NCBI RefSeq assembly: GCF_014643175.1
Contig: NZ_BMJH01000001.1
Coordinates: forward strand, 1,600,209 to 1,664,208
Direction of reading: 5' to 3'
DNA from: Hoyosella rhizosphaerae
GTDB taxonomy: Bacteria; Actinomycetota; Actinomycetes; Mycobacteriales; Mycobacteriaceae
Length of the DNA: 64,000 nt
Shown: piece after piece, positions 43,386 to 53,413 of the stretch
How positions within the stretch are numbered: the stretch's first letter is position 1
Layout of the letters: every line of letters begins with the position of its first letter
Notes under the pieces: model-generated
Seen by the model: the letters and a program-made list of their open reading frames with translations, nothing else
Databases searched by the model: none
What the model was told of the DNA's origin: nothing
Program-made: the position numbers and the translations under genes

Positions 43386-43802
43386 ATGCTAGTGAGTGTG
43401 CTCGCCATTGCCATAATCCTATTCTTGTTTGCCACAGTGTTCTTGTTCGCCGGAATCGCTGGCCTAACAGGCAAACTCCGCCGGAATCGCTTCTTTGGGG
43501 TCCGGTCCCCTGAGACCCTGCGTGACGATGAAGCGTTCCGTGTAGCTAATCGAGTAGCTGGCCCGACGACGACTGCAGCCGGTGCGATCCTGGCGCTTGG
43601 AGGCGTAGCTGCTCTTGCTGTCAACGGTTGGTTTGCGCTAATCCCGGCCGTCGTGTCATTGATTGCAGCGGTGTTCTTTGCCGGTTTTGGTGCATCTCTT
43701 GGGATTCGTGCAGCCGAAGCGTCACCTGCTGAAGCCGCCGGTCCGTGCAGCACGTGCAGTGGTTGCTCTATTGCTGAGGCATGTGCGCCCGAGGGCCAGT
43801 AG
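43386..43802 (+). CDS. SdpI-family membrane protein with Cys-rich tail
   Basis: A 138-residue protein with three membrane helices and the SdpI signature KLRRNRFFGVRSPETLRDDE after helix 1, then FRVANRVAGPTTTAAGAIL. SdpI in Bacillus is an immunity protein and signal receptor for a killing factor; most actinobacterial members are uncharacterised. The last residues contain CSTCSGCSIAEAC, a five-residue spaced Cys cluster that could bind metal or form disulfides. It is divergent from leuS, as in relatives. Confidence 0.8.
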   Translation: MLVSVLAIAIILFLFATVFLFAGIAGLTGKLRRNRFFGVRSPETLRDDEAFRVANRVAGPTTTAAGAILALGGVAALAVNGWFALIPAVVSLIAAVFFAGFGASLGIRAAEASPAEAAGPCSTCSGCSIAEACAPEGQ

Positions 43803-44036
43803 TTTCACACACATAGGGTGTCCGTGGACATGTCCGCTGAGATGCTCCGCTAGCGCTATTCCGCATCCGCCCTGTTCAAAGGCCTGATCGCGAACATGCC
43901 GGGCGGGTGTCCCATGCCTAGCCCACCTGCACTGGGACCCTTTCCAGGAACTTTCGTCACGTGACACATTGAGGTGTTGGCGGGAACACAGGTAAATGAC
44001 TGTCCCCCAATCGATCTGACACATACTATTACTCAG
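43803..44036. promoter_or_regulatory. Intergenic region with -10 element for a leaderless carrier gene
   Basis: No gene is seen in this 234-base region. TACTAT at 44024-44029 lies seven bases before the GTG at 44037, which fits a leaderless start. A 10-base palindrome GGACATGTCC is at about 43824-43833. Confidence 0.45.
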
Positions 44037-45023
44037 GTGCAGAGGCTTTCACGGTACGGAATCGACGGATTTATCCTCGCCATCTTTGGCGCCGTCCTCG
44101 TGGCTAGCGTGTTCCCGGCCACGGGCGTAGGAGAAACAGCCATCACATGGGCAACCAGGATTGGCATTGCGCTTCTCTTCTTCCTCTACGGCACACGGAT
44201 CGCACCTTCTCAGGCCATCAAGGGGCTCGCCCATTGGCGCCTCCACTTGGTAGTGCTCAGCGCAACATTTATCCTCTTCCCAGTGCTCGGGGTCATGCTC
44301 GGACTACTGCCCGATCGCGTGCTCGGACATGAACTGTATATTGGCCTACTCTTTCTGTGCCTCCTACCCTCGACCGTCCAGTCGTCCATTGCTTTCACCT
44401 CAATAGCGCGAGGAAACGTAGCAGGAGCCATTGTCAGCGCCTCGGCCTCCAACCTGATCGGTGTATTCCTAACTCCCCTGCTCGTGATCATGCTCATGAA
44501 CACGACCGGGCATGCTCAAGTAGATCCGTCGGCGATTCTGAACATTGTCCTGCAGATTCTTCTACCCTTCATTGCAGGACAAATAGCCCGTCAATGGCTG
44601 ATCGTGTTCTTGAGTGAGCATGCCCAGGGCACGCGATTTGTTGATCGAGCGTCGATCGTACTCGTGGTCTATGCGGCTTTCAGCGAGTCGATGCGCGAGG
44701 GGATCTGGGAGATTGTGGGCCCCCAAGAGGTCATATCACTCATATTTATTAGCAGTGTGCTTCTCGCAGTAGTGCTCATCGTCACCGCTCTCGTGGGACG
44801 ACTATTGAACTTCTCCGTGGACGACAGGATCGTGATCGTCTTCTGCGGTTCGAAGAAGTCACTTGCCAGCGGACTTCCGATGGCGACCGTGCTCTTCAGC
44901 GGCGCATCCGTGGGCATGATCGTTCTACCGATCATGATCTTCCATCAGATCCAACTCGTCGTGTGCGCAATACTTGCCGCGCGCATAGGTCATGCTCGCG
45001 ATACAGGCGGTAAAACCCAATGA
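44037..45023 (+). CDS. Bile acid:sodium symporter-family carrier (BASS/SBF-like)
   Basis: A 328-residue carrier with about ten membrane helices. It opens RYGIDGFILAIFGAVLVASV. The conserved LLFFLYGTRIAPSQAIKGL, CLLPSTVQSSIAFTSIARGN and CGSKKSLASGLPMATVLF blocks carry the crossing-helix and sodium-site residues of the family. Substrates of bacterial members include organic anions and pantoate-like acids; here the substrate is unknown. The GTG at 44037 is chosen because of the -10 hexamer seven bases before it. A GTG at 43974 would add 21 non-conserved residues. It is followed by the lysine aminotransferase gene. Confidence 0.85.
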   Translation: MQRLSRYGIDGFILAIFGAVLVASVFPATGVGETAITWATRIGIALLFFLYGTRIAPSQAIKGLAHWRLHLVVLSATFILFPVLGVMLGLLPDRVLGHELYIGLLFLCLLPSTVQSSIAFTSIARGNVAGAIVSASASNLIGVFLTPLLVIMLMNTTGHAQVDPSAILNIVLQILLPFIAGQIARQWLIVFLSEHAQGTRFVDRASIVLVVYAAFSESMREGIWEIVGPQEVISLIFISSVLLAVVLIVTALVGRLLNFSVDDRIVIVFCGSKKSLASGLPMATVLFSGASVGMIVLPIMIFHQIQLVVCAILAARIGHARDTGGKTQ

Positions 45024-45158
45024 ACTGGCATTATCTAACTCGGTCAGGTAACCGATTGCTCAATCGCAGTGCCCGGGCATGACAGCGGACACCTGTCAGA
45101 CGACGATGTTCACGAGCATGCCCGTTACGATTCCTGGGGATATTCGTCAAGGCGCGTC

Positions 45159-45164
45159 TAGCAT
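45159..45164 (+). promoter_or_regulatory. -10 element before lat
   Basis: TAGCAT lies six bases before the ATG at 45171. The same six bases (GGGGAG) could instead serve as a ribosome site, so a leaderless start is only one reading. Confidence 0.3.
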
Positions 45165-45170
45165 GGGGAG

Positions 45171-46490
45171 ATGGTGGCACCGAATCAGGTTCACAATATT
45201 CTGAGTCAATCCATACTTGCTGACGGATTCGACATCGTTCTAGATCTCGTGCGGTCGCACGGATCCTGGATCGTCGATGCCCGCGATCAGTCCGCCTATC
45301 TCGACATGTTTAGCTTCTTCGCATCGTCTGCACTAGGAATGAACCATCCAGCCCTCGTTGACGACGTCAGTTTTCGCGCCGAACTCCTTGAAGCCGCAAT
45401 AAACAAACCATCCAACTCAGATATGTACTCCATGCCGTTTGCTGAGTTTGTTGCAACATTCCGGCGCATACTCGGAGACCCTGAGCTTCCGCACCTGTTC
45501 TTCATCGATGGGGGAGCTAACGCTGTTGAGAACGCGCTCAAGGTGGCTTTTGACTGGAAGAGTCGCCACAACGAATCTCTTGGAATCTCGCCTGCACTCG
45601 GTGGTCGAGTCCTCCATCTCACCGACGCCTTCCACGGCCGCAGCGGTTACACACTGTCTCTGACAAACACCGAGCCCATCAAGACAGCGCGGTTTCCGCA
45701 ATTTAACTGGCCACGCATCCGGGCACCCTACCCGGGCACTGACCGCAGCGGGCATGCCCGCAACATGCCTGAACTGGAAAAACTCTCGTTGAAACAAGCC
45801 CGGTCAGCCTTTCTTGAGCGCCCGAACGACATCGCTTGCTTCATCGCTGAACCAATACAGGGGGAGGGGGGCGATCACCATCTCAGTAGTCAGTTCCTCC
45901 AAGCAATGCAGGAACTGTGTCGTGAGAACAATGCGCTTTTCGTCGTCGATGAAGTTCAAACGGGATGTGGTTTCACTGGCACCCGTTGGGCGTACGAACA
46001 ACTCGGTATCGCCCCTGACGTAGTGGTCTTCGGCAAGAAAACACACATCTGCGGAATCATGGCGGGGAGGAGAGTCGATGAAGTAGAGGACAACGTCTTT
46101 CGGGTGAGTTCTCGCATTAACTCCACATTCGGTGGGAATCTCGCCGACATGGTTCGGGCACGGAAGATACTTGAGGTGATCCATCGCGACGGATTGATTG
46201 ACGCTGCCCGAGAAAAAGGCCACCATTTGCTGCAGCTACTTCAACGCCTCGCAAACAAGCATCGTGTAGTGAGTGATCCGCGAGGGCGAGGCCTCATGTG
46301 TGCGGTGACTCTGCCGACCAGGGAGGTCCGTGACACCGTCATCCAGAAGATGAAGTCCGACCACCATGTCCTCATTCTCGGGTGCGGCGAACGCTCCCTC
46401 AGGTTTCGTCCGACGCTCACAGTCACCGAGGATGAACTGAATGCCGCAGTGGATGCACTAGACGCTGTACTCAGCAGCGACCCCATATAA
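45171..46490 (+). CDS. lat: L-lysine 6-aminotransferase
   Basis: A 439-residue PLP enzyme (class III) that moves the epsilon-amino group of lysine to 2-oxoglutarate, giving aminoadipate semialdehyde/piperideine-6-carboxylate. Marks are FFIDGGANAVENALKVAFDW, DAFHGRSGYTLSLTNT, FIAEPIQGEGGDHH, VVDEVQTGCGFTGTRWAYE and the PLP Lys in VVVFGKKTHICGIMAGRR. These match lysine rather than ornithine aminotransferases (Rv3290c type). The next-step dehydrogenase is not nearby. It is probably used in lysine catabolism or stress. It follows the BASS carrier by 147 bases. Confidence 0.92.
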   Translation: MVAPNQVHNILSQSILADGFDIVLDLVRSHGSWIVDARDQSAYLDMFSFFASSALGMNHPALVDDVSFRAELLEAAINKPSNSDMYSMPFAEFVATFRRILGDPELPHLFFIDGGANAVENALKVAFDWKSRHNESLGISPALGGRVLHLTDAFHGRSGYTLSLTNTEPIKTARFPQFNWPRIRAPYPGTDRSGHARNMPELEKLSLKQARSAFLERPNDIACFIAEPIQGEGGDHHLSSQFLQAMQELCRENNALFVVDEVQTGCGFTGTRWAYEQLGIAPDVVVFGKKTHICGIMAGRRVDEVEDNVFRVSSRINSTFGGNLADMVRARKILEVIHRDGLIDAAREKGHHLLQLLQRLANKHRVVSDPRGRGLMCAVTLPTREVRDTVIQKMKSDHHVLILGCGERSLRFRPTLTVTEDELNAAVDALDAVLSSDPI

Positions 46491-46625
46491 CACAGGTGAC
46501 ATGACCGGTCGCGAGTTCGGACATCCTCCCGGGCACCGGTCGAGCACCCTGATTACAACGCGCATTTACAAGTTAGTCGCGCATTCATGATCAGCCGGGA
46601 TCACTACCTTTTACGCCTGTCAAAC

Positions 46626-47291
46626 CTAATTTCGCTCAAGCTCAATGGGGTGCGTGGCGAGCATGGAAAGTTTACCTTCCTGCCGCCGCAGAATCCTTGC
46701 CCACAAATCTATTCGGGCATGTGCGAGCACGTCCGCGGTCAGGCTAGGGAACACCATCCAGTCACCCCGCGCTATTTCGGCATCCAATTGGCTAGCCGAC
46801 CAACCCGCGTAACCCACAAAGATCCGAACACCCTGCAGTAGGGGAGCGAGAAACTCCGCGTCGGCGTCGAGGTCGATCATGACCGTTCGCCCCTCCACTT
46901 GACGTAGGCCTTTAACGCCGTCAGCGCTGAATCCGGGCCGGACCGTACCAAGGCACAGAGCCGCCTCACGATTCACAGGACCGCCTATATACAAGACATG
47001 AGGTTGTGCAGTTAGGGGTGCCCACAGAGGAAGAACATTGTGTACCGCAGTTTCGCTAGGACAATTAAGGACTACGCCGAGACTTCCTGAGTCATTGTGC
47101 TCCACCACGTAGATCACTGTGCGACGAAAAGTCGGTTCGAGCAGGTTGGTGGATGCCAACAGCAAGGATCCCGGGCGCACAGTACGTTGGAATCGTGCTC
47201 GTTGGTCCTCAGATTCATCCCAGGTCGCCACGCTCTCTATCATGGCACCGGTGGGGGAGTGGAGTCCCCACGATAGCGACCTAGCTGTCAT
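46626..47291 (-). CDS. YqgE/AlgH-family protein
   Basis: A 221-residue protein of the conserved YqgE family (Rv0038 type). Marks are VRPGSLLLASTNLLEPTFRR then TVIYVVEHNDSGSLGVVLN, LYIGGPVNREAALCLG and RIFVGYAGWSASQLDAEIAR then GDWMV. The molecular role is unknown despite wide conservation. Start 47291 is the family-length choice; an internal ATG at codon 17 (47243) fits shorter members. It is divergent from the MFS gene, as in M. tuberculosis Rv0037c-Rv0038. Confidence 0.92.
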   Translation of the reverse strand: MTARSLSWGLHSPTGAMIESVATWDESEDQRARFQRTVRPGSLLLASTNLLEPTFRRTVIYVVEHNDSGSLGVVLNCPSETAVHNVLPLWAPLTAQPHVLYIGGPVNREAALCLGTVRPGFSADGVKGLRQVEGRTVMIDLDADAEFLAPLLQGVRIFVGYAGWSASQLDAEIARGDWMVFPSLTADVLAHARIDLWARILRRQEGKLSMLATHPIELERN

Positions 47292-47321
47292 ATTTCCCGC
47301 ACCAAATAACTAAGGCTGGAT

Positions 47322-48665
47322 GTGAAACGTCGTACGCGAGAGTTCTCGCAGGCTGTTCGGCAATCGCCTGGGCTCATCCGGCTCACGGTTGTTCGGTGGA
47401 CTAACCAGTTCGGCGACGGGTTTTTTCAAGCTGCCCTAGGCGGTGCGATCTTGTTCAACCCTGAGCGGCAATCCGATCCACTAGCGATCGCCGTGGGGTT
47501 CATGGTCCTGTTGCTACCGTACTCACTCGTCGGACCGTTTCTCGGAACCATGCTTGATCGCTGGGACCGGAAAACCGTACTGGTTTGTGCATCTGTCATC
47601 CGTGCCGTTCTTACCATCGGTGCTGCTGTCGTCCTTCTGAACAGCATCGAAGGACCCGCTCTCTTGCTGATCGCACTTGCAGCGGTGGGGGTAAGTCGGT
47701 TCATGCTCGCTGGGCTGTCCGCGTCACTTCCCAATATTGTCGCGCGGAACCACCTCGTTCCCACCAATTCGATCCTGGTGACGATCGGTGCCGGCATTAC
47801 CGGGCTGGGCGCCGCACTGTCGATCGTTGTGGTGACCGCGCTAGGGGAGGGGGACTTCGGGTCCGGTATAGCTGCAACCATCGCTGTCGCTGCTCCTGTA
47901 GCAACTGGGCTCGCGGCGTGGGGGTTCGTGCCACACGCACTGGGACCACGTCAGGCTCTCGGGCGTATCACCAAACGCAGTTACCGTGCCGAGATCCGCG
48001 CCGTTGCTGGAGGCTTAGCCGCCGGCAGTCGGGCTGTATGGCATTCGCAGGGTGTCACAGCAGCACTTACAGGTCTCGCTGCCCATCGGATGGTGTTTGG
48101 CCTCAACACACTCATCATGGTGTTGGTGCTGCGCACCGCAGACGATTCAGTCCGCCTGCCTGGAGGTTTAGCTGGCTTCGGACTCGCGATCGCGGTGGCT
48201 GCGGCGGGCATGTTCACAGCGGCCGCCTTAATGCCCTTTGTGATTCCGCGAATTGGGCGCACCCCAACGGTGGTGTGCGGAGTTCTCATCGGATTAACCA
48301 CCCAGTTGCTACTCGTTCGGATGCTCGATCATCACGCACTGATAATTGCGGCGTTTTTCCTCGGAGTTGCAGGTCAGACAATCAAACTGACGGGCGACGC
48401 CGCGATGCAGATGGAGATCCGGGACAGTGAACGCGGAAGGGTTTTCGCACTACAAGACATGGTCTTTAATGCCCTGTTCGTAGTGGCGATTGGCCTTGGG
48501 GCACTAGTGATCCCCATCGATGGGCGGTCGCTGCCTCTCGTTCTCGCGGGTGCGGCCGCATACGGAGTCGCTCTGCTGCTCATCTTCCTCAACAGTCGGC
48601 GAAAACTACCGCCTCATCGAGCGATTATGCGATGGCTACGACAGCGCATCGGCTATAGCGGTTGA
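47322..48665 (+). CDS. Major facilitator superfamily carrier (Rv0037c type)
   Basis: A 447-residue carrier with about twelve helices. The opening RLTVVRWTNQFGDGFFQAAL and the loop 2-3 motif GPFLGTMLDRWDRKTVLV are those of the Rv0037c-like drug/efflux branch. The second half repeats the fold, ending in a basic tail RKLPPHRAIMRWLRQR. The substrate is unknown; export of a metabolite or toxic compound is likely. It starts with GTG at 47322. It is convergent with pcnA, with a 22-base gap, which joins two blocks that lie on opposite sides of oriC in M. tuberculosis. Confidence 0.87.
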   Translation: MKRRTREFSQAVRQSPGLIRLTVVRWTNQFGDGFFQAALGGAILFNPERQSDPLAIAVGFMVLLLPYSLVGPFLGTMLDRWDRKTVLVCASVIRAVLTIGAAVVLLNSIEGPALLLIALAAVGVSRFMLAGLSASLPNIVARNHLVPTNSILVTIGAGITGLGAALSIVVVTALGEGDFGSGIAATIAVAAPVATGLAAWGFVPHALGPRQALGRITKRSYRAEIRAVAGGLAAGSRAVWHSQGVTAALTGLAAHRMVFGLNTLIMVLVLRTADDSVRLPGGLAGFGLAIAVAAAGMFTAAALMPFVIPRIGRTPTVVCGVLIGLTTQLLLVRMLDHHALIIAAFFLGVAGQTIKLTGDAAMQMEIRDSERGRVFALQDMVFNALFVVAIGLGALVIPIDGRSLPLVLAGAAAYGVALLLIFLNSRRKLPPHRAIMRWLRQRIGYSG

Positions 48666-48687
48666 CCACTAGCTCGCCTTACTCACG

Positions 48688-50172
48688 TCAATTCTTGCTT
48701 TTCCACCATGTCAACAGGGCTTCTTCCGCTTCGTCGCGGGGGAGTGGGCCTCTGTCGAGTCGAAGCTCCTTCAGGAACTTCCACGCAGCGCCCACATCGG
48801 GCCCCGGCCGTATACCAAGAAGTTCCATGATGGCGTTGCCGTCAAGGTCGGGTCGCACTCGAGCTAGATCTTCCGCTTCTTGGATCTCAGAAATTCTCTG
48901 TTCCAAGTCGTCGTACGCGCGTTGCAAAGAGAGCGCACGCCGTCGATTGCGCGTGGTGCAGTCTGCACGGACAAGTTTATTGAGCTTGTCCAGGAGGGGA
49001 CCAGCATCAGTCACATAGCGACGAACGGCCGAATCAGTCCATTGTCCCTTGCCGTATCCGTGGAAACGGAGATGTAGGTAAACGAGACGCGAGACGTCTT
49101 CAATCATGGCTTTGGAATACTTCAGGGTCCGCATTCGGCGACGTGTCATTTTTGCGCCTACAACCTCGTGATGGTGAAAACTCACCCCACCACCGGGTTC
49201 ATTTCTCTTGGTAGGCGGCTTCCCGATGTCGTGTAGGAGCGCTGCCCAACGGAGGACGAGATCGGGACCATCGTCCTCCCGGTCAATCGCTTGCCGAAGC
49301 ACAGTCAATGAGTGTGTGTAAACGTCTTTGTGTTGATGATGCTCGTCGATTTCAAGGCGCATCGCTGGCACTTCAGGGATGGTGTGGTCAGCAAGACCGC
49401 TGTTGACGAGCGCTTCGATGCCGGCGATGGGATCTTTGCCACCCATCATCTTGTCGAGTTCCAAGCGCACTCGTTCTGCCGTGATTCGCCCAATTTCGGC
49501 GGCCATGCTTTCCATCGCATTCCACACTCGGGGAGCGATGGTGAACTGGAGTTGTGACACGAACCTCGCGGCGCGCAACATGCGCAAAGGGTCGTCACTG
49601 AAGGACATTTCGGGAGTACCGGGTGTGTCTAGTTGCCGCATAGCGACGTCTTCAAGCCCGCCAAGCGGATCTATAAAAGATCCGATTCCTTCGGATGTAA
49701 TCCGAACTGCCATGGCATTCATCCGGAAATCACGACGTACTAGGTCATCTCGCAGCGAGGTGCCGTAACAAACCTCAGGATTACGTGACTGCCCGTCGTA
49801 CTTGTCAGACCGAAATGTTGTGATTTCGATCTGGACTCCGCCGCGTAGTGCACTGATCGTGCCGAAATCAATGCCTGTGTCCCACTGATGATCGACGCAG
49901 TCAGTCAGCAACTGTTGCACATCCTGGGGGAGCGCATTTGTGGTGAAGTCGAGGTCTGTCCCAAGCCTGCCTAAAATTGCGTCTCGTACTGACCCGCCCA
50001 CCAGATACAACTCAAAACCGGCTTGCTCGAAACGCTGACCTAGCAGCACAAGGGTTTCTTCGTGCTCGCGTAACGCAATAGCAGCCGCGGCAAGTAGCGG
50101 CGTATGTTGACCCTCAGAAGACTGTGATACCACGCCGGTATACCCTACCCGTCGCCCGTGCTTTGCTCGCAT
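48688..50172 (-). CDS. pcnA: CCA tRNA nucleotidyltransferase
   Basis: A 494-residue enzyme that adds or repairs the 3' CCA of tRNA. The nucleotidyltransferase core has LYLVGGSVRDAILGRLGTDL then DFTTNALP, and VRRDFRMNAMAVRI. The RNA-binding helices read DPLRMLRAARFVSQL. An HD phosphohydrolase domain follows with LRWAALLHDIGKP. The order matches Rv3907c. The start at 50172 is the longest; GTG at 50133, eight bases after a TAGGGT hexamer, may be the true leaderless start and fits the family better. It is divergent from the NUDIX gene. Confidence 0.94.
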   Translation of the reverse strand: MRAKHGRRVGYTGVVSQSSEGQHTPLLAAAAIALREHEETLVLLGQRFEQAGFELYLVGGSVRDAILGRLGTDLDFTTNALPQDVQQLLTDCVDHQWDTGIDFGTISALRGGVQIEITTFRSDKYDGQSRNPEVCYGTSLRDDLVRRDFRMNAMAVRITSEGIGSFIDPLGGLEDVAMRQLDTPGTPEMSFSDDPLRMLRAARFVSQLQFTIAPRVWNAMESMAAEIGRITAERVRLELDKMMGGKDPIAGIEALVNSGLADHTIPEVPAMRLEIDEHHQHKDVYTHSLTVLRQAIDREDDGPDLVLRWAALLHDIGKPPTKRNEPGGGVSFHHHEVVGAKMTRRRMRTLKYSKAMIEDVSRLVYLHLRFHGYGKGQWTDSAVRRYVTDAGPLLDKLNKLVRADCTTRNRRRALSLQRAYDDLEQRISEIQEAEDLARVRPDLDGNAIMELLGIRPGPDVGAAWKFLKELRLDRGPLPRDEAEEALLTWWKSKN

Positions 50173-50243
50173 TTCGGAACTGATTCACGTGATCTGAAGG
50201 TCACATACCGCTATGTTATGAGAGGCAATGCGCCACTTGCGGC

Positions 50244-50249
50244 TACCAT
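50244..50249 (+). promoter_or_regulatory. -10 element for a leaderless NUDIX message
   Basis: TACCAT is followed by six bases and then the GTG at 50256. No ribosome site is visible. Confidence 0.4.
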
Positions 50250-50255
50250 GACTAA

Positions 50256-51017
50256 GTGTCCCCTGACGATCGTTTACCCCAGCGTCGCCGTCGCCCACGG
50301 CCTCGCAATGGGCAAGTGCGATCTGATGCTGCATCTCCGACGCATTCGACGAATAGTCGAAACGCCTCCGAAACTGGTCAAACATCCAATTCCCGTAAGG
50401 CGGGGGCGAAGCCTGAATCTGGACACCACCCCCGAAGACGCCGCATGCGGACAGTGAAAGAGACATCCGCCGGGGGCCTTGTCATCACCGGATGGGAAGG
50501 TGGCCGCGAAATGCTTCGCGCAGCGCTCATCGGGCGTCTTGATCGCCGAGGTCGACTCCTGTGGTCTCTACCCAAGGGGCACATCGAGAGCGGCGAAACG
50601 GCAGAAGAAACGGCAATGCGTGAAGTAGCCGAGGAGACTGGTATCCAGGGCCGGGTGCTCGCTTCGCTTGGCAGCATCGATTACTGGTTCGTCACCGAAG
50701 GTCGGCGCGTACACAAGACCGTCCACCATTACCTCATGCGCTTTCTCGGCGGCGAGCTTTCTGACGCCGATATGGAGGTAACAGAGGTAGCGTGGGTGCC
50801 GCTATCTGAACTCGATTCGCGGCTCGCGTATGCGGATGAACGTAAGCTCGCCCGAATGGCAGCAGAGCTTATTGCCGGGATGAAGGATCTTTTTGATTCC
50901 ACCCCTGAGACCGCTTCGCCACACACCCCATCTGGGCCCTCGGATACGTACAACGATCGAGGCATGGCCGCGGGGGAGAGCCGCGATCCAGAAGCACGAG
51001 ACACACCAACACGATGA
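50256..51017 (+). CDS. mutT4: NUDIX hydrolase (MutT4-like)
   Basis: A 253-residue protein. A disordered Arg/Ser-rich N-terminus (residues 1-63) precedes the NUDIX domain (about 65-205) with the box [20 protein letters not shown] then TG, complete in its Gly and Glu residues. WSLPKGHI and [19 protein letters not shown] flank it. A Pro/Ser-rich tail follows. The position between pcnA and the DUF6049-murJ pair identifies it with Rv3908. It probably cleans oxidised nucleotides or diphosphate metabolites. It ends in an ATGA overlap with the next gene, starting a three-gene coupled unit. Confidence 0.9.
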   Translation: MSPDDRLPQRRRRPRPRNGQVRSDAASPTHSTNSRNASETGQTSNSRKAGAKPESGHHPRRRRMRTVKETSAGGLVITGWEGGREMLRAALIGRLDRRGRLLWSLPKGHIESGETAEETAMREVAEETGIQGRVLASLGSIDYWFVTEGRRVHKTVHHYLMRFLGGELSDADMEVTEVAWVPLSELDSRLAYADERKLARMAAELIAGMKDLFDSTPETASPHTPSGPSDTYNDRGMAAGESRDPEARDTPTR

Positions 51018-53413
51018 GATCACCCGCCATGACGGCAGTGCCGCTTGTAGCGCTAATGATGCTGATGCTCGCAGTGGTTGGTTACCCCTCGCAACTACCT
51101 GCGTCAGCTCAAACGACGCCCCCCACGTCGTTGACGGACCACGAGCTGCAAGTCACCCTCGACGGAATCAACCCCACCATAGTGACCTCAGGATCAGCAC
51201 AAACGCTGACCGTTTCGGGGACCGTAACCAACAACACGTCATCGCCGGTCAGCGCCGTCAATATTCGTATGCAACGTGCAGCCCCCGTCAAGAGCCAAAA
51301 CGAACTGAGAACTACGGACACGCTCAGCGAGGCTAATTATCAGATTTTCACGCCCAACAGCCGAATTGCTGACACGTTAGACGCAGGCGAGACCACTGCA
51401 TTTTCTGTGTCGTTTCCGTTCCGTGGAGGAACCGGAGACTCACTCCACTTCCGAGAATCCGGAGTTTTTCCAATCCTGGTGAACGCGACGGCTACTACGT
51501 CGACTGGCTTTAATGTCCAGGATCTTTCAGCGCGGTTTCTGCTGCCTGTACTCGACTTGCCTGCCCTGCCGGACAGCGAACCCACCGATGATGAAGGCGA
51601 TGATGCTCCCGAAGCCACCGAGCGGCAACCAGTACCCCTAACGCTGGTGTGGCCCCTCGTGGATAAGCCGCGAGTTGCACCCGGTTCAACTGGGGACGCG
51701 CAAGTCCTTCGTCTCCTAGACGACGACCTTGCCGAATCGCTATCAGCCGGCGGCCGTCTCGATCAGGCCCTCACCGCGGTGGAACGCGCAATCGCACCCG
51801 AGATCCCCGGTTCGCAGCTACTCGCCTCAGCACTGTGCCTCGCGATTGACCCGGACCTAGTCTTGACGGTCCGCGGTATGCAGTCTGGATATCAAGTTGT
51901 TCTCGACCCCGACGACCCCACCGGACCGACAACTGTCGGCACTGGAAGCGTCATCGCTGGTGTTTGGCTTGATCGGCTACGAACTCTTGCAGAACAACTT
52001 TGCACCGTCGCTACACCCTCTGCGCAAGTCGACTTAGAGGCGCTAGCACGTATCCAGCAACCAGCGATCGCGCACCGGGCATTGGTTGCCTCCACCGAAG
52101 CGCTCAGCACAATCCTCGGAACAACTACTTTGGGAGGAATTGCCCTTCCAGATAGTGCGGTCATCAGCAACCAAAGCGCGAGCATGATCGCGGACACCCC
52201 GCTTAGAACCGCGCTGATTGCTAGCAACAACGCTGCTACAGACTCTTCGGAGCCATACCGTGAGCGATTCGCGAACATCTCCATAGACGATGCTCGGTCA
52301 GCTGATCGGACACTACCGGTGATGCTCTTTGACGCAACGGTAGGAGAACTTATCGCGGCAGCAGGGGAGCAGCCGATTCCGGTCAACTATGCCTCGGCGA
52401 CACCAAACGGCGATGTCACAAAGGACAGGGTTGCACGGTCTCAAGACGCCGTAGGAGCACTATCGTGGGCAGCGCTGGCACCGCGCTCGGACAGCGACGA
52501 ACCACTCTCTGATGCGCCGTCCTCAATCGTGATTAGTCCACCACCACACTGGGATGTCACCAGCGTCGAAGGGGTCCAGTTGTTTACGGCCGCAACTCAA
52601 CTCCTCGAGTCAGGCAAGGCCCGCCCTGAGCCACTGGCGGCGCTCATCACTGAGGCGACACGGTCGGACCGGGACCGCCCCAGCGGCATCCTCCAATACC
52701 CTCAGTCCCACGAAGACGTGCGGGTGCCAGAGGCTCTCCTGGAACGGGCCGGGCGCGCTTCGTTGGAGGTCGAAGAGTTTCGGACAGCTCTAGCCGACGA
52801 TCCGAGCATTGCCCTTACTCCAGACGCATTCCTGGCACCGCTTCGCAACGACATCATCCGCGCATTATCGATGTCGGGGAGAGTCAGTCCGATTGGGACG
52901 TCAAATGAGGCACAAGACGAACCTGACCGCATGGGGCGCAAACGTATCAAGTCGGTCGAAAACAGCGTGGCGTTCCTCCACGAACAGGTCACGGTGCTCA
53001 ACCCCGGCGGCGTACACACACTGGCATCAGCACAAAGCCCGTTGCTGCTCGTCGCGCGCAACAATCTCCCCATTCCCGTCCGGGTGCGCCTCCAAGTCGA
53101 CGCCCCTGTGGGAGTCTTCTTCGAAGATATTGGTGTGCAACAGCTGCCCCCACGCGGGTCACGGCAACTGTCAATACCCACCGAGGTCAGCTACAACCGT
53201 CAGTTTGCGGTAGACCTCCAGTTAACGACTCCCGATAACCACGTTCTAGGCGAGGCTATTCGCATTTCAGTGCGCTCCACGGCATATGGGCGCATAATGA
53301 CGATCCTCACCGCGACAGCAGGATTCATATTGCTACTCCTCGCAGGACGCCGACTTTGGCACCGGTTCCGAGGACAACCAGACCCAGCGGACGAAGGTCA
53401 CGAACCCACATGA
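51014..53413 (+). CDS. DUF6049-family secreted, membrane-anchored protein (Rv3909 type)
   Basis: A 799-residue protein. It has a signal peptide (about residues 1-33, ending PASAQTTP), a long extracytoplasmic region with beta-rich segments near each end ([37 protein letters not shown]) and a single C-terminal helix near residue 765 ([15 protein letters not shown]) with a basic tail. It lies always before murJ in Mycobacteriales, and here it is coupled on both sides by ATGA overlaps. An envelope role linked to the lipid II flippase is likely. No enzymatic motif is seen. Confidence 0.88.
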   Translation: MRSPAMTAVPLVALMMLMLAVVGYPSQLPASAQTTPPTSLTDHELQVTLDGINPTIVTSGSAQTLTVSGTVTNNTSSPVSAVNIRMQRAAPVKSQNELRTTDTLSEANYQIFTPNSRIADTLDAGETTAFSVSFPFRGGTGDSLHFRESGVFPILVNATATTSTGFNVQDLSARFLLPVLDLPALPDSEPTDDEGDDAPEATERQPVPLTLVWPLVDKPRVAPGSTGDAQVLRLLDDDLAESLSAGGRLDQALTAVERAIAPEIPGSQLLASALCLAIDPDLVLTVRGMQSGYQVVLDPDDPTGPTTVGTGSVIAGVWLDRLRTLAEQLCTVATPSAQVDLEALARIQQPAIAHRALVASTEALSTILGTTTLGGIALPDSAVISNQSASMIADTPLRTALIASNNAATDSSEPYRERFANISIDDARSADRTLPVMLFDATVGELIAAAGEQPIPVNYASATPNGDVTKDRVARSQDAVGALSWAALAPRSDSDEPLSDAPSSIVISPPPHWDVTSVEGVQLFTAATQLLESGKARPEPLAALITEATRSDRDRPSGILQYPQSHEDVRVPEALLERAGRASLEVEEFRTALADDPSIALTPDAFLAPLRNDIIRALSMSGRVSPIGTSNEAQDEPDRMGRKRIKSVENSVAFLHEQVTVLNPGGVHTLASAQSPLLLVARNNLPIPVRVRLQVDAPVGVFFEDIGVQQLPPRGSRQLSIPTEVSYNRQFAVDLQLTTPDNHVLGEAIRISVRSTAYGRIMTILTATAGFILLLLAGRRLWHRFRGQPDPADEGHEPT

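Noticed and set aside
43803-44036. Possible tRNA or mobile-element end
   Set aside because: Checked for cloverleaf pairing and terminal repeats. Only a short palindrome is present. No tRNA, rRNA or insertion sequence was found anywhere in the window.
43974-44036. Longer start for the BASS carrier
   Set aside because: The 21 extra residues are polar and not family-like, and a -10 hexamer lies inside this stretch.
47585-48430. 281-residue open frame inside the MFS gene
   Set aside because: Shadow frame rich in Arg, Cys and Ser. The MFS frame has a full helix pattern and family motifs.
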